The notes under the pieces were generated by a model. That model made no database searches. It was not told the DNA's origin and was given only the letters and a program-made list of their open reading frames with translations. Position numbers and translations under genes: made by a program. Of a stretch of 64,000 nt of DNA, positions 23,071 to 34,864 are shown piece after piece (position 1 is the stretch's first letter; each line of letters begins with the position of its first letter). Source of the DNA: Manihot esculenta (Eukaryota > Streptophyta > Magnoliopsida > Malpighiales > Euphorbiaceae); NCBI RefSeq assembly GCF_001659605.2, contig NC_035173.2, forward strand, positions 13,350,347 through 13,414,346, in the 5' to 3' direction.

Positions 23071-23955
23071 GGCGGCCGAACTCCCCTCCAGAGCCGAAAG
23101 TCCAAAAGCTCGGGGGCAAGCTTGGGCAGCCGAAGCTACCTCCTCATGGGTTCGGCGGCCGAACCTGAGTTCATCCGCAAGGCAGAAACTTGCTCTGCCT
23201 CTCGCCAAAAGCACCAAAACCCTCTCAAACTCAACCACCTCAATTCCTCAACTTGCATATACCCAAGTATATGCTCAAAGGGGTCAGACACTACCTTAAC
23301 ACCCCAAACACACAACACAAACAACACAGAAACAAGCTCTACGCCCAAAATCATCAAAACCTCACAAAGAACCCTATTCATGCAACTTTCTCCATAAACC
23401 CCATAAAACCATTAAAAATTATAAAAACAAGCTCAGGATCTTCACTTACCTTTTGAAATCAAGTAGATGAACGATCCTGACGTGGAGTTTTGGAGCACCT
23501 CTCCTTCAAACTCTCCAAACTTCACAACTTTGAGTTTTTAGCTTAAAACCTTCAAAATAACATAAAAACTAATCAAACCTATGCAAGATTTGATAAAAAC
23601 ATGTAAAATACTCAAGAAGGACAGAGTCTCACCTCAGAAATCGAAAGGAAGCGGCTGCTTATCCTTTCAACCGACTGAGGGCCTTTTATAGGTGGCTGGC
23701 CAGACCACCTTCGGCGACCTATCGTGAAACCGAAAGCCATGCATGTTCGGCGGCCGAACCTCAACTTCGGCGGCCGAACTTGGCTTTTCTGCCTTAGTTC
23801 ATTTTACTCAAAAACTCATTTCCTTAAGCTTTAAAACGGATGAACATATCAAAACATTTAAGAAAACCATAACTCTCACCCTTCTAGAGACCTCCGACAT
23901 CCCGAACTCCACCGGAAAGTAGAATTCCAATGCCGGACTCCAGCCGGGTATTACA
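23071..23955 (-). repeat. 3' LTR of element B, proximal part
   Basis: Continuation of 11906-13245 after the insertion of A. It ends GGGTATTACA at 23955. It contains TTCGGCGGCCGAA near 23150 and a close pair near 23747-23777, plus the TATA block at 23691-23700. Confidence 0.92.
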
Positions 23956-23968
23956 TTCTCCCCCCCTA
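23956..23968 (-). other. Polypurine tract of element B
   Basis: The minus strand reads a G-rich purine run ending GGGGGGAGAA directly before the 3' LTR. The GAACATTCG hairpin (23970-23991) lies next to it, as in A. Confidence 0.85.
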
Positions 23969-24034
23969 AGAACATTCGTCCTCGAATGTTCCTAAAAACA
24001 AATAAAGAAACACATAAAAAGGAGGAAACTAACC

Positions 24035-27000
24035 TCAAAACAGATATGGATACTGCCGGAGCACAGACTCTCGCGTCTCCCACGTACACTCTTCTAGATT
24101 ATGGTGGTTCCACAGAACTTTCACCATTGGGATCTCTTTGTTCCTTAGCTGCCTGATCTGAGTGTCCAGAATCCGCACTGGCTGCTCTATATAGGTGAGA
24201 TCTGGAAGAATCTCCACCTCAGGCTCACTCAGAACCTGATTCGGATCTGACACAAACTGCCATAGCATAGAAACATGAAATACCGGGTGAATTCTCTCCA
24301 TAGAAGCAGGTAAATCTAGCTTATACGACACATTTCCGATCCTCTGCAAGATCTCAAAGGGTCCAATGTACCGTGGAGCTAACTTACCCTTCTTCCCAAA
24401 ACGAACCACTCCCTTCATTGGCGACACTTTCAGCAATACCCAATTACCTTCCTGAAACTCTAACTGTTTTCTGCGAACGTCTGCATAACTTTTCTGTCTG
24501 CTTTGCGCTGTTCTGATTCTCTCTCTGATCATGGGCACCACTCTACAGGTAAGCTCGACTAACTCTGGCCCTGCAAGAGCCTTCTCTCCTATCTCTTCCC
24601 AGCAAACAGGGGATCTGCACTTCCTCCCATACAAAGCTTCATAAGGAGCCATACCTATGCTAGCATGATGGCTGTTATTGTAGGCAAACTCCACCAAAGG
24701 TAGATGCTGCCTCTAAGAACCGCCAAAGTCTAACACACACAATCGAAGCATATCCTCTATGGTCTGGATGGTCCTCTCTGACTGTCCATCAGTCTGTGGG
24801 TGGAAAGCAATACTAAAATCTAATCTCGTGCCCATCGCACTCTGCAGACTTCGCCAAAATCTGGAGGTAAACTGAGGTCCTCTGTCTGAGACTAGAGACA
24901 CTGGAACTCCATGTAATCTCACTATCTCATCCAGATATACCTGTGCTAACTTATCCACAGAATAGTTACTCCGAACTGGAATGAAATGAGCAGATTTCGT
25001 GAGTCTGTCCACAATCACCCATATAGAGTCTATCCTGTTGGATGCTGCTGGTAAACCCACTACAAAATCCATAGCTATGTTCTCCCATTTCCACTCTGGA
25101 ATCGGCAATGGGTTAAGCATTCCAGCTGGTTTCTAATGCTCTAATTTCACCCTCTGGCAAATCTCACAGGCTGTCGCAAACTGCGCCACTTCTTTCTTCA
25201 TGGCTGGCCACCAATAAAGTCTTTTGAGATCTTGATACATCTTGGTGGCTCCTGGGTGAACACTATACCTCGCATTATGAGCTTCCCTCATCATGTCTTC
25301 TTTCACACTGCTCCTATCTGGTACACAAAGTCGACTCCCATAACGGAGGATCCCTTTGCTGTCAAATCTGAACTCTGTACTGTTGCCTGACTGAACAGTC
25401 CGGGCAATTTTCATCAACTCTGGGTCCTCGTGCTGTTTCTGAGCTATCTGCTCCAGAAACACGGGTGTCACTCTCATCTGTGCTATCAACGCACCTGTAC
25501 CAGACAACTCTAGCTGTAACCCCTCTTCTAAGAGCTTGTAAAGCTCCATCACGACTGGTCTCCGCTCTGCTGCGATATGGGATAAACTGCCTAGTGACTT
25601 CCGGCTTAGGGCGTCTGCCACAACATTCGCCTTACCCGGATGATACTGGATCTTACAATCATAATCACTGAGCAATTCTACCCATCTTCTCTGCCTTAAA
25701 TTCAGTTCTCTCTGACTCAAGATGTACTGTAAACTCTTGTGATCAGTGAAGATCTCACATTTAACCCCGTAGAGGTAATGCCGCCACATCTTGAGTGCAA
25801 AAATAACTGCTGCCATCTCTAGGTCATGGGTGGGGTAATTCAACTCGTGCTTCTTCAACTGTCTAGAAGCATAAGCTATCACCCTATCACTCTGCATCAA
25901 AACACAGCCCAATCCCACTCGAGATGCATCACAGAACACTGTGAAATCCTCGTTACTCACAGGCAGAGCTAGCACTGGTGCTGATGTCAATCTCCTCTTG
26001 AGCTCCTCAAAGCTCTCTTCACACTGGTCTGACCAGACAAACTTCTGGTTCTTCTGAGTCAGTTTGGTCATAGGAGCTGCTATCTTTGAGAAGTCCTGAA
26101 CAAACCTCCTGTAGTAACCTGCCAGTCCCAAAAAGCTTTTAATCTCAGTCACTGTAGTGGGTCTGGGCCAGTTAGCTACAGCCTCTATCTTCTTGGGATC
26201 TACCTCAATACCCTCTGTTGATACCACATGTCCCAAGAAGGAAATGCTCCTCAACCAAAACTCACACTTTGAGAACTTGGCATACAAACCATGCTCTCTT
26301 AGTGTCTGCAGCACTATCCTCAGATGCTGGGCATGCTCCTCTGCATCTCTGGAATACACTAAAATATCATCGATGAAAACAATGACAAAGTGATCCAGAA
26401 ACTCATTGAATACTCTGTTCATGAGATCCATAAATGCTGCAGGGGCGTTAGTCAACCCGAACGGCATCACTAAGAACTCATGATGCCCATATCTGGTCCT
26501 AAAAGCTGTCTTTGGCACATCTGCCTCTCTGACTCTCAACTGATGATACCCGGATCTCAGATCTATTTTAGAGAAACAACCTGCTCCAGCTAGCTGGTCA
26601 AATAGATCATCAATCCGAGGTAGAGGATACCTATTCTTGGTAGTGACCTTGTTCAACTGTCTGTAGTCGATACAAAGTCTGAGGGATCCATCCTTCTTTC
26701 TGACAAAAAGCACTGGAGCACCCCAAGGTGAGGTACTGGGGCGGATGAAACCCTTATCTACCAAATCCTGTAACTGTGCTTTCAACTCTTTTAATTCTGC
26801 TGGCGCCATCCTGTAGGGAGGAATAGAGATAGGTCTGGTATTAGGCAGCAATTCTATTTCAAACTCTATCTCCTTACCAGGTGGTAGTCCTGGAAGTTCG
26901 TCTGGGAAAACATCGAGAAACTCTCGGACTACTGGTACTGTGGCTGGTTCCCTCACCTGACTGTCTAGCTCTCTCACATGAGCTAGAAACCCCTGACAAC

Positions 27001-28972
27001 CCCTCCTAAGCAAACGACGAGCCTGAAGGGCTGAAATCATACCTCTGGGTGTACCTCTCCTGTCTCCTCTGAAGACACACTTTGACCCATCCTGGTCTCT
27101 GAGACTCACTATCTTCTCTCTACAGTCCAAAGTAGCACTATATGCAGATAGCCAATCCATCCCTAGAATGACATCAAAATCTGTCAAGTCTAGAACCACA
27201 AGGTCAGCTGGAAGGCATCTACCCTCTATACACACTGGACTGAAACGATAGACTGACACTGCCACTGATGGGTCACACTTAGGTCCACTAACCCAGAGAG
27301 GATACTCTAACTCAGAACTGATCAAACCCAATCTCTCTATGGCTCTCGAAGCAATAAAGGAATGAGAAGCACCGGGGTCCATCAAAGCATACACATCTGA
27401 ACACCCAATGATGAGATTACCTGACACCACTGTGTTCGACGTGTTAGCCTCCTCCTATGTCACAGTGAAAATCCGTGCTGGGGCTATCGGATTTGCACCT
27501 CGGGAACCTGCTGCTGAAGTAGAGGCTGCCCCTCTCCCTCTACCTCTGCCACTACTCTGAGGCATGACTGGCGCTGCTGGCTGTACAACTGGCTGTACCA
27601 CACTGCCTGAACTCATCTGCTAGGATGGTGCAAAAGTCACCTGAGGACAATCCCGAGCAATATGCCCTTCCTGTCCACATCTAAAACAAGCTGTAGATCC
27701 CAACCGACAAGTTCCTCCATGTGGTCTTCCACATCTTCTGCATACTGGAGCTGTGCCAGAGCTTGAGCCACTACCTATTCCCAAACCTGACTTGACTTTA
27801 CTCCAGAACTTACTCTTTGTTCCTTTTGCTCTATCCCATCTTTTGCTGCCTAAAAGTGCTGAACTGGGGGCCTTAGAACTCGAAGCCTGTGCCTTTGACT
27901 GTTTCTGAATATTGGCACTAGCTTCCATTTTCCTGGCTGCGTCCACTATAGTGTGGAAACTCTCCTTTTCTGCTGGAAGAATCAAGGAAGAATACCTGGG
28001 ATGCAGTCTCATAGTATATCTCCTTGCCTTCTTCTGATCAGTATCATAGGCTTGACCCACATACTGAAGCAAATCCAGGAACTTATCTGTAAATTCATCA
28101 ATACTCATCTCCTCTGTCTGTCTCAACTGTTCAAACTCTATTACTTTTATCTCCCTGGAACTATCAGGAAAAGCCCACCCTGCAAACTCATTGGCGAACT
28201 CTCCCCATGACATACTGTTCATCCTGGGTTCCACATAGTTCTTGAACCATTCTCTGGCTTTCTTGCATTTTAATGTAAACCCTGCCATCTCAATGGCTCT
28301 ACTATCATCAGCTCCCAACTCACTAGTGATCATCCTAACTGATCTGAGGTATTCAAATGGATCATCTCCCGTGTTATATTTAGGAGCATCCAATTTTAAG
28401 TACTCCGTCATTTGCACTTTACCTCCAAACGAGCTAGGTTGATGTCTGTCAACAACAGGGGCTACTGGTTCTGGTGGTGGTGGTGGAGGTACTGGTTCAT
28501 TTAGCTCTGGGTGTGCTACACTTGGATGGGTAGGGGAAGGTGGATACATCGGATATGGTGGGTAATAAGGAGGATAAGGCATATATGGCATGTAAGGAGG
28601 ATATGGGACAAAACTAGAGTACTCCGACATACCTCCCATCGGATACTCTGGGTCCTGCGGAAAGGCTGGATAGCCAAAACCTGAGGCCTGAGCACCTCCC
28701 TGCGACTCTCCTATACCTTCCTCAAATCTGCCTACATCCATACAGTCATCTCTAGACTGGTCAATCTCCATAGCCTCCCTCCTTTCCTCTGATCTTTCTC
28801 CTCTCACTGTACCTCTTCTGCTCTCGTCTACAGACCTTCTAGGGTCTATTGACATACCTTCCCTGCTAGATCTCTAAGACCTTGCCCTTGGCAATGCAGG
28901 AGGACGTGCAGCTGTTCTCTCACTATCTGGTGGGACTCCAGTCAATCGAGCTGATCGACGAGTTCCTCTCAT
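24035..28972 (-). pseudogene. gag-pol: Gag-pol polyprotein of element B, five nonsense codons
   Basis: A single frame of about 1645 codons starting [10 protein letters not shown] (28972), with the same domain order as A. Recognisable parts are the gag domain and the knuckle [15 protein letters not shown] (near 27700), followed by protease DPGASHSFI (near 27380). Next come RT with FIDDILVYS (near 26370), RNase [10 protein letters not shown] and an integrase finger with HPGATKMYQ. The integrase core and a chromodomain-like end complete it. Stops are TAG at 28874-28876, 27620-27622, 27455-27457, 25133-25135 and 24713-24715; there is no frameshift. Comparison with A indicates CAG or CAA changed to TAG at three sites (27620, 27455, 25133) and TGG to TAG at 24713; the original codon at 28874 is unclear. 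The copy is dead as a polyprotein but otherwise complete. Confidence 0.93.
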
Positions 28973-29175
28973 CGTTACTTTCTGAAAAACAACACACATT
29001 AAACACTTTTAGCACATAAACATCACATATCAATAAGGCACAGGCATAACTCATGGCATTAAACAGATAGGACTCAATACCCTATCCTAGTGGACATGAT
29101 TTCCTATTGTGCTTGACCACTTTTAACCTCTATGAGCCCGACACTCTCTCTATAGGTCCGATCATTGGAACCTAG

Positions 29176-29188
29176 GGCTCTGATACCA
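29176..29188 (-). other. Primer binding site of element B (initiator tRNA-Met)
   Basis: TGGTATCAGAGCC on the minus strand, three bases from the 5' LTR, as in A. Confidence 0.93.
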
Positions 29189-29191
29189 ATC

Positions 29192-31361
29192 TGTAACGAC
29201 CCCAAAATGGACCGTCACCGGCGCTAGGATTCAGGTCGGCTTAAGGCCGCCAGAACCCGTAGCAAGCCTGCTATACTCTCTGTGTACCTGTAAATCTCAT
29301 ACATGATCATACATTTTCTGTGAAAATAAAAACTCTTTTCTGAACCAAGGCTTAACCTGTGCATGCACTATCTCTGTACTCTGTACTCTGTACTCTGTAC
29401 TCTGTACCCCTGACTAGAGCTTGCTCTAGGTGGGTTAACTCATACCTGTTAAGCCTGGTAGTAAAACATATATACATATACAGATCATGTACATAACAAA
29501 CATCACTAAGTCAAGCACATTGCTAACTTTATACACAACTATTACATCTCTTTAAGATTACATGTCCACTCTAAGCTATTACACATCTCTTTACTCTTTC
29601 TGTACTCTGTGGATCTCCTCTGTATATTGTACACTGAACCTGCAAAACTGGGGTTAAGGGAGTGGGATGAGCTCTATAGCCCAGTGAGTAGAACAGTAAA
29701 ACATCTCAGTAAAATATGATCTCATGGAATGCATCATAACACAGACAATCCACATCAAAGGTAAACCTGTCACCACATAGTCCCGATAACTCTGCCGTGC
29801 CAGGGCGTAGAATCGAGCACCTGGTCTTCCTGTCATATATGTATATGTGTATATAACACCTTTGTACTTACCATTGCCAAGGCGTAGTCAAAGGCTCCTG
29901 GACTTCTTTCAGAGACTATTGGATCATTCAGCATTTACCTACATCAACACATAACTAGGCAATGCAATGCAACATATTCGTGGAGTCTAATGCACACAAC
30001 CTACTATATATTCATGATGCATGAACGATGCTAAAAGCATTTCATTTCGCAATTCAAAATAGTAAGTTTAGTTCCATTCACCTCTGGCTATCTGGACTGA
30101 CTCTGCAGGCTCTGAAAACTCTGGAGCAGTACTCACTGCTGCTCTCTCTGGTTCCTCTGGTCTGTATAGATACAGGTAAACTCAGATGAGGGACCAAACT
30201 AGCTTAAACATAACTCTATGAAACTTCCCAAGAATCCCTTCTCACTCTAACACTCATGCAAAACATGCAAAAGAAAAGCTGGACAGAACACTTTCGGCGG
30301 CAGGTTCGACGGCCGAAAGTCTTCTCCAGAGCCGAAACTCAAGCACCTTCAGCGGCCGAATCTCTACTTTCAGCAGTCGAACCCTTTCGGGGGCAAGTTT
30401 CAGGGGCTGAAAGGCACTCCAGAGACGAAAGTCTCTAACCTTCGGCGGCACCTTCGGCGGCCGAACTCCCCTCCAGAGCCGAAAGTCCAAAAGCTCGGGG
30501 GCAAGCTTGGGCAGCCGAAGCTACCTCTTCATGGGTTCAGCGGCCGAATGTACCTTCGACGGCCGAACCTGAGTTCATCCGCAAGGCAGAAACTTGCTCT
30601 GCCTCTCGCCAAAAGCACCAAAACCCTCTCAAACTCAACCACCTCAATTTCTCAACTTGCATATACCCAAGTATATGCTCAAAGGGGTCAGACACTACCT
30701 TAACACCCCAAACACACAACACAAACAACACAGAAACAAGCTCTACGCCCAAAATCATCAAAACCTCACAAAGAACCCTATTCATGCAACTTTCTCCATA
30801 AACCCCATAAAACCATTAAAAATCATAAAAACAAGCTCAGGATCTTCACTTACCTTTTGAAATCAAGTAGATGAACAATCCTGACGTGGAGTTTTGGAGC
30901 ACCTCTCCTTCAAACTCTCCAAACTTCACAACTTTGAGTTTTTAGCTTAAAACCTTCAAAATAACATAAAAACTAATCAAACCTGTGCAAGATTTGATAA
31001 AAACATGTAAAATACTCAAGAAGGACAGAGTCTCACCTCAGAAATCGAAAGGAAGCGGCGTAGCTTATCCTTTCAACCGACTGAGGGCCTTTTATAGGTG
31101 GCTGGCCAGACCACCTTCGGCGGCCTATCGTGAAACCGAAAGCCATGCATGTTTGGCGGCCGAACCTCAACTTCGGCGGCCGAACCTGGCTTTTCTGCCT
31201 TAGTTCATTTTACTCAAAAACTCATTTCCTTAAGCTTTAAAACGGATGAACATATCAAAACATTTAAGAAAACCATAACTCTCACCCTTCTAGAGACCTC
31301 CGACATCCCGAACTCCACCGGAAAGTAGAATTCCAATGCCGGACTCCAGCCGGGTATTACA
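29192..31361 (-). repeat. 5' LTR of element B
   Basis: About 2170 bp. The TATA box is at 31088-31096 (minus strand). Differences from the 3' LTR include one versus three 37-bp units, five versus four CTCTGTA units, and an extra motif unit near 30540-30565. Confidence 0.94.
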
Positions 31362-31366
31362 GAGGC

Positions 31367-32091
31367 CCATTCTATGCCCCTGAAAATACGATAAGAGAAA
31401 GTCCAGGTCGAGACCCATTCTACGCTTCTGGCATTTATGGATATGTTATGTTATGTTTAAGCGAAAGTTTTGAGGAGCTCCGTCGAGAGCCGGGCACATT
31501 GGATATGTAGAGGGCTACTGGTGATAAGTCCATCTTGTTGTGAATTGTTTGTGATGTGACGCATTTCATATGAGCATATGTTTATTAAACTGCTTTTTTA
31601 TGATTCTGCTCACTAGGCTCTTGTAGCTTATCCCTTTCCCCTAACCCCAGGTTTGCAGGGTCGAAGATAGCTCGGGAAGCTGGCATAGTAGCTGGTATAG
31701 TTTGATGTAATAGAATAGTTATGGACATGTATTGTATAATGGATTAGAATTGTGGTTTGCCCTAGTTTTTACCTTTGTAATCCCGGTTAACATGATCTTT
31801 ATGTAAAAGTTTTTAATTATAAGTTATGTTTGAACCAAGCTTGAGACATGTGATGTTAACCATACTAGTGCATTTGATGAGGGCTCTAGTATGGATTTTA
31901 TGTTTTCAGTATGATGCATGTACAGGTTGAGCTTGGTTTCATGGAATGTTTAAGTTTTTATGATAATGTATGTTCATGTATTGGATTTTATCAGGTACTC
32001 AGGATGTATAGTAGGCTTGCTACGGGTTCCGGCGATCTTAAGTCGATCTGAATCCTAGCGCCGGTAGCGGTCCAGTTTTCGGGTCGTTACA
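31367..32091 (+). mobile_element. Solo LTR C, 3' portion
   Basis: Continuation of 10474-11905 after element B, ending GGGTCGTTACA, followed by the TTGAC duplication. It includes the conserved tail with TAGGCTTGCTACGGGTTCCG that is recognisable in F (about 47470) and in G (about 56045). Confidence 0.93.
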
Positions 32092-32096
32092 TTGAC

Positions 32097-33560
32097 GATC
32101 AGTGAGCCATTTTGAAAAAATCTTATCGCCTCGTCTGTAGGTCCGAACCTTGCCTCTTATTTGACACATAGTTTATACTCAACTGACAAGACGTCTTCAA
32201 TGACGCATTTATTTTTTCCCTTGCAATCATTGGGTCCTCCTGTAATTACATGTATAACTCCTACAAATTTACTGTTAGGGGCAGTTTTAGGAGTTGTTAC
32301 CTTAGGTTCGGGCCTCCTCTTTTCTCTATTCTTTCTGGCAAAATTTCAAAGTGTGATGTCCCTTATTAACCTCTCGATCTCGTCTTTTAGCTGTCGGCAC
32401 TCCTCTATTGTATGTTCGTAGTTTTTGTGAAAGCGGTAGTACTTAGTCTTGTCTCGCCTTTCAGCTCTCTCAAGATTGAGCTTAGGAGGCCACCTGACCT
32501 CCTTATCATTTTTCATAATCCACATTAGAATATGTGTTCGTGGGTCATTCAATAGAGTATAATTCTTATACTTATTTTGGTCATCCTTCCTTCGGGATAC
32601 TGGGTAACTTCTGTGGTCTTCTTTTATGTCCTCGCCTCTCTAGATTTTTATTTTGCTTTTGACTTGTCCTATTGTCCTCTCTCAATGCTTGGACTTTGCC
32701 ATCCAACTCGATGTACTTTTGGGATTTATCCATTAGTTGTTTGTACGTAGCGGCAGAGTTCTTGATTAGGGAATCCATGAACTTGACATTGCGTGTTCCT
32801 TTCTTTAATGCTTCACATGCTATTTCATGATTTAATTCCTCCACCTATTTTGCTTCTGCATTAAACCATGAGATAAAACTCTTTAAAGACTCGCCCTCTT
32901 TTTTGCGGATCTTTCGCAAGTAAAAAGAGAGCTTTTTAGGAGGTATACAATAAATAAATCTTAATTTAATAACATAGCAAATTGAGTGAAGTTTTGAATT
33001 AAACCTAAGCTCAGATGTTGGTACCACTTCTAAGCCAAACTTGTGAGTGTTGATGGGAACACTCAGCACAACACGAAGTCGTTGACATCCTGAAGCTGCA
33101 TGGTCGTCCTAAAGATCGCAAGGTGACTTTTGAAATCTACTGTTTAGTCATATTTGTCCAAACTTGGCAGCTTGAACTTGGTTAGGAAAGTTTTTACTAA
33201 GATCACTTCTGATGAGGGCGAGACATCGTCCAAGCCATAGTCCTCTTCCTCCTATTTCTGGTACTTTTGAATAGCCTTTACCAACTTCTAATTGACGTCC
33301 TTTGGAGCATCATCTAATGCCTCTTCTTCCTCAAACTTGGCCTTCCCTTTGGACTGCGTCTGGATCGCCTCCGTCCGAGTCCTTGGAGTATTAATGGAGG
33401 CTTCCTCCCTTTCTCTAGGAGCCATAAATGATGTTTCCCCCTGAGCTTTGTATTGCTTGGGAGTAGCCTATAACCTTTTGATATATTGGAGCATTTGCTC
33501 ATTGTTCATATTGTTGAGATCTGCTTCATTGACCATAGAGGAAGTGTTTTATCCACTTCC
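32097..33560 (-). pseudogene. Gag remnant of Tat-like gypsy relic D1
   Basis: Minus-strand pieces in order match a Tat-type gag. They include RKKEGESLKSFISWFNAEAK (near 32900), then LNHEIACEALKKGTRN and a C-terminal region YYRFHKNYEHTIEECRQLKD (near 32400). In that last region the first zinc-knuckle cysteines are altered. Several stops and frame changes break it. It connects through the C insertion to the protease and RT pieces at 9479-10473. Confidence 0.82.
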
Positions 33561-34240
33561 AGAAATGGAAGAAATGATAGTGCCCTCATTGGTAGCAACC
33601 TTAGCAGCAGATCGCAAACTGCTGGCTATTTCAAGAGAGAAAAAAGAAAATTTTACTTTTAAGAGAAAAGAGATAAGATACTGATTTTAATATAAATGAA
33701 CAGAGAGAATTCAATGGATTTTTCGGCAATAAAACCAAATTATATGGCCAAAATGAAGCTATACTACAATTGGCTAATCTGCAAGAAAAAGAAAGTGAGG
33801 TGGTTGGCACCTACGACAGTCACTTTGATGCTTAAGTTAGTAAACTGAAGAAATGGGCGAATGTAAGAAATTGCTTAGAATTCAAGAGTAGTTGTGTAAG
33901 AAATTACATATCTTGGTCTCTACGATCATTAATTTTTATATTGTAAGAAGATAGAATTAATTATCGCATCTCTTGAAAACTCGGTGGGATCACCGGCTAA
34001 TTGATGGGGGATCTTGTGATTATAGATATAATGGAGATCTGCTGGAATGTTTCATGCTAATGGTAACTACACATGAAGACTCGACCTATTTAGGAAAGGG
34101 CGAGTTTTGATGAAGAATTGGATGCTACAATGCTCGGGTCTTCCTTTCTACGGATAAGACTGCGTATCGGTTTATCAAACCCTTGACACGTGACCCTATC
34201 TTATGGTAATTTGGGCAATTGTTGTGTTATATCGTTTATA
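33561..34240 (-). repeat. 5' leader and LTR-like region of relic D1
   Basis: This stretch aligns by eye with 35570-36230 over most of its length; both contain GCTTAGAATTCAAGA and a CTCGGGTCTTC-type block. By position upstream of gag it should be the D1 leader and 5' LTR. I could not fix its ends or find a TSD. Confidence 0.6.
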
Positions 34241-34864
34241 AATTAAATTTTTATATAATTTAAATATAAATCAATACAGTTTGAGTATAATATATATATG
34301 CAATTCAATTTGATTAGATTTATATGAATATATTTATTTTATATAATATAAAATAATTTAATATAAATTATATATTTAAATAAAAATAAATAATAATATA
34401 TAAATAATTAAATAATAATATATAAATAATCAATAATAGTATATTAATAAATTTTATATAAAAATATCTATTAGTACTGGAAATAAAATTACACAAGTTT
34501 AATCAAAACTGTATAATTTAAAGAAAAATTTCACCTCTTTTTTATTTATATAGACTATTTATATATAAATTTATATATTTGTTATATATTTTTTAATTAA
34601 TTTTATATAAAATTTAATATAAATATTTAAATAAATAATTATTAAACTCGGTATTATATGGTTGATATTATATTAAATGTATTTTATATAATTAATTAAA
34701 AGTTTTATAATTAGTATTTGAATAATAAATAATATTTAATGTTATAAATAATTAAATAAATATATAAATATTGAAACCTAAATAATAAAAAAATAAAAGA
34801 AATTTAAATATTAAAATCTAAATAATGAAAAAATTAAAAAACTAAATTTGATTTTTTGTTGAAA
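34241..34864. other. AT-rich spacer
   Basis: Extremely AT-rich DNA (TATAAAT-type runs) between the two Tat-like relics. No gene, motif or clear repeat is seen. Confidence 0.7.

Larger units (their letters stand above)
11906..31361 (-). mobile_element. Complete Tekay/Del-like chromovirus B, TSD GAGGC, carrying nested element A
   Basis: The element is flanked by GAGGC at 11901-11905 and 31362-31366. Its 5' LTR is 29192-31361. Its 3' LTR is 11906-13245 plus 23071-23955, split by element A. A tRNA-iMet primer site (29176-29188), a single gag-pol frame (28972-24035) and a polypurine tract (23956-23968) are all present. Lineage is inferred from the initiator-Met primer site, LTRs over 2 kb, domain order gag-protease-RT-RNase H-integrase and a C-terminal chromodomain-like tail. 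Five nonsense codons and no frameshift suggest that B is older than A, as the nesting requires. Confidence 0.95.

Noticed and set aside
34241..34864. Matrix-attachment or origin-like AT-rich element
   Set aside because: AT richness alone is the only evidence; many plant spacers look alike.
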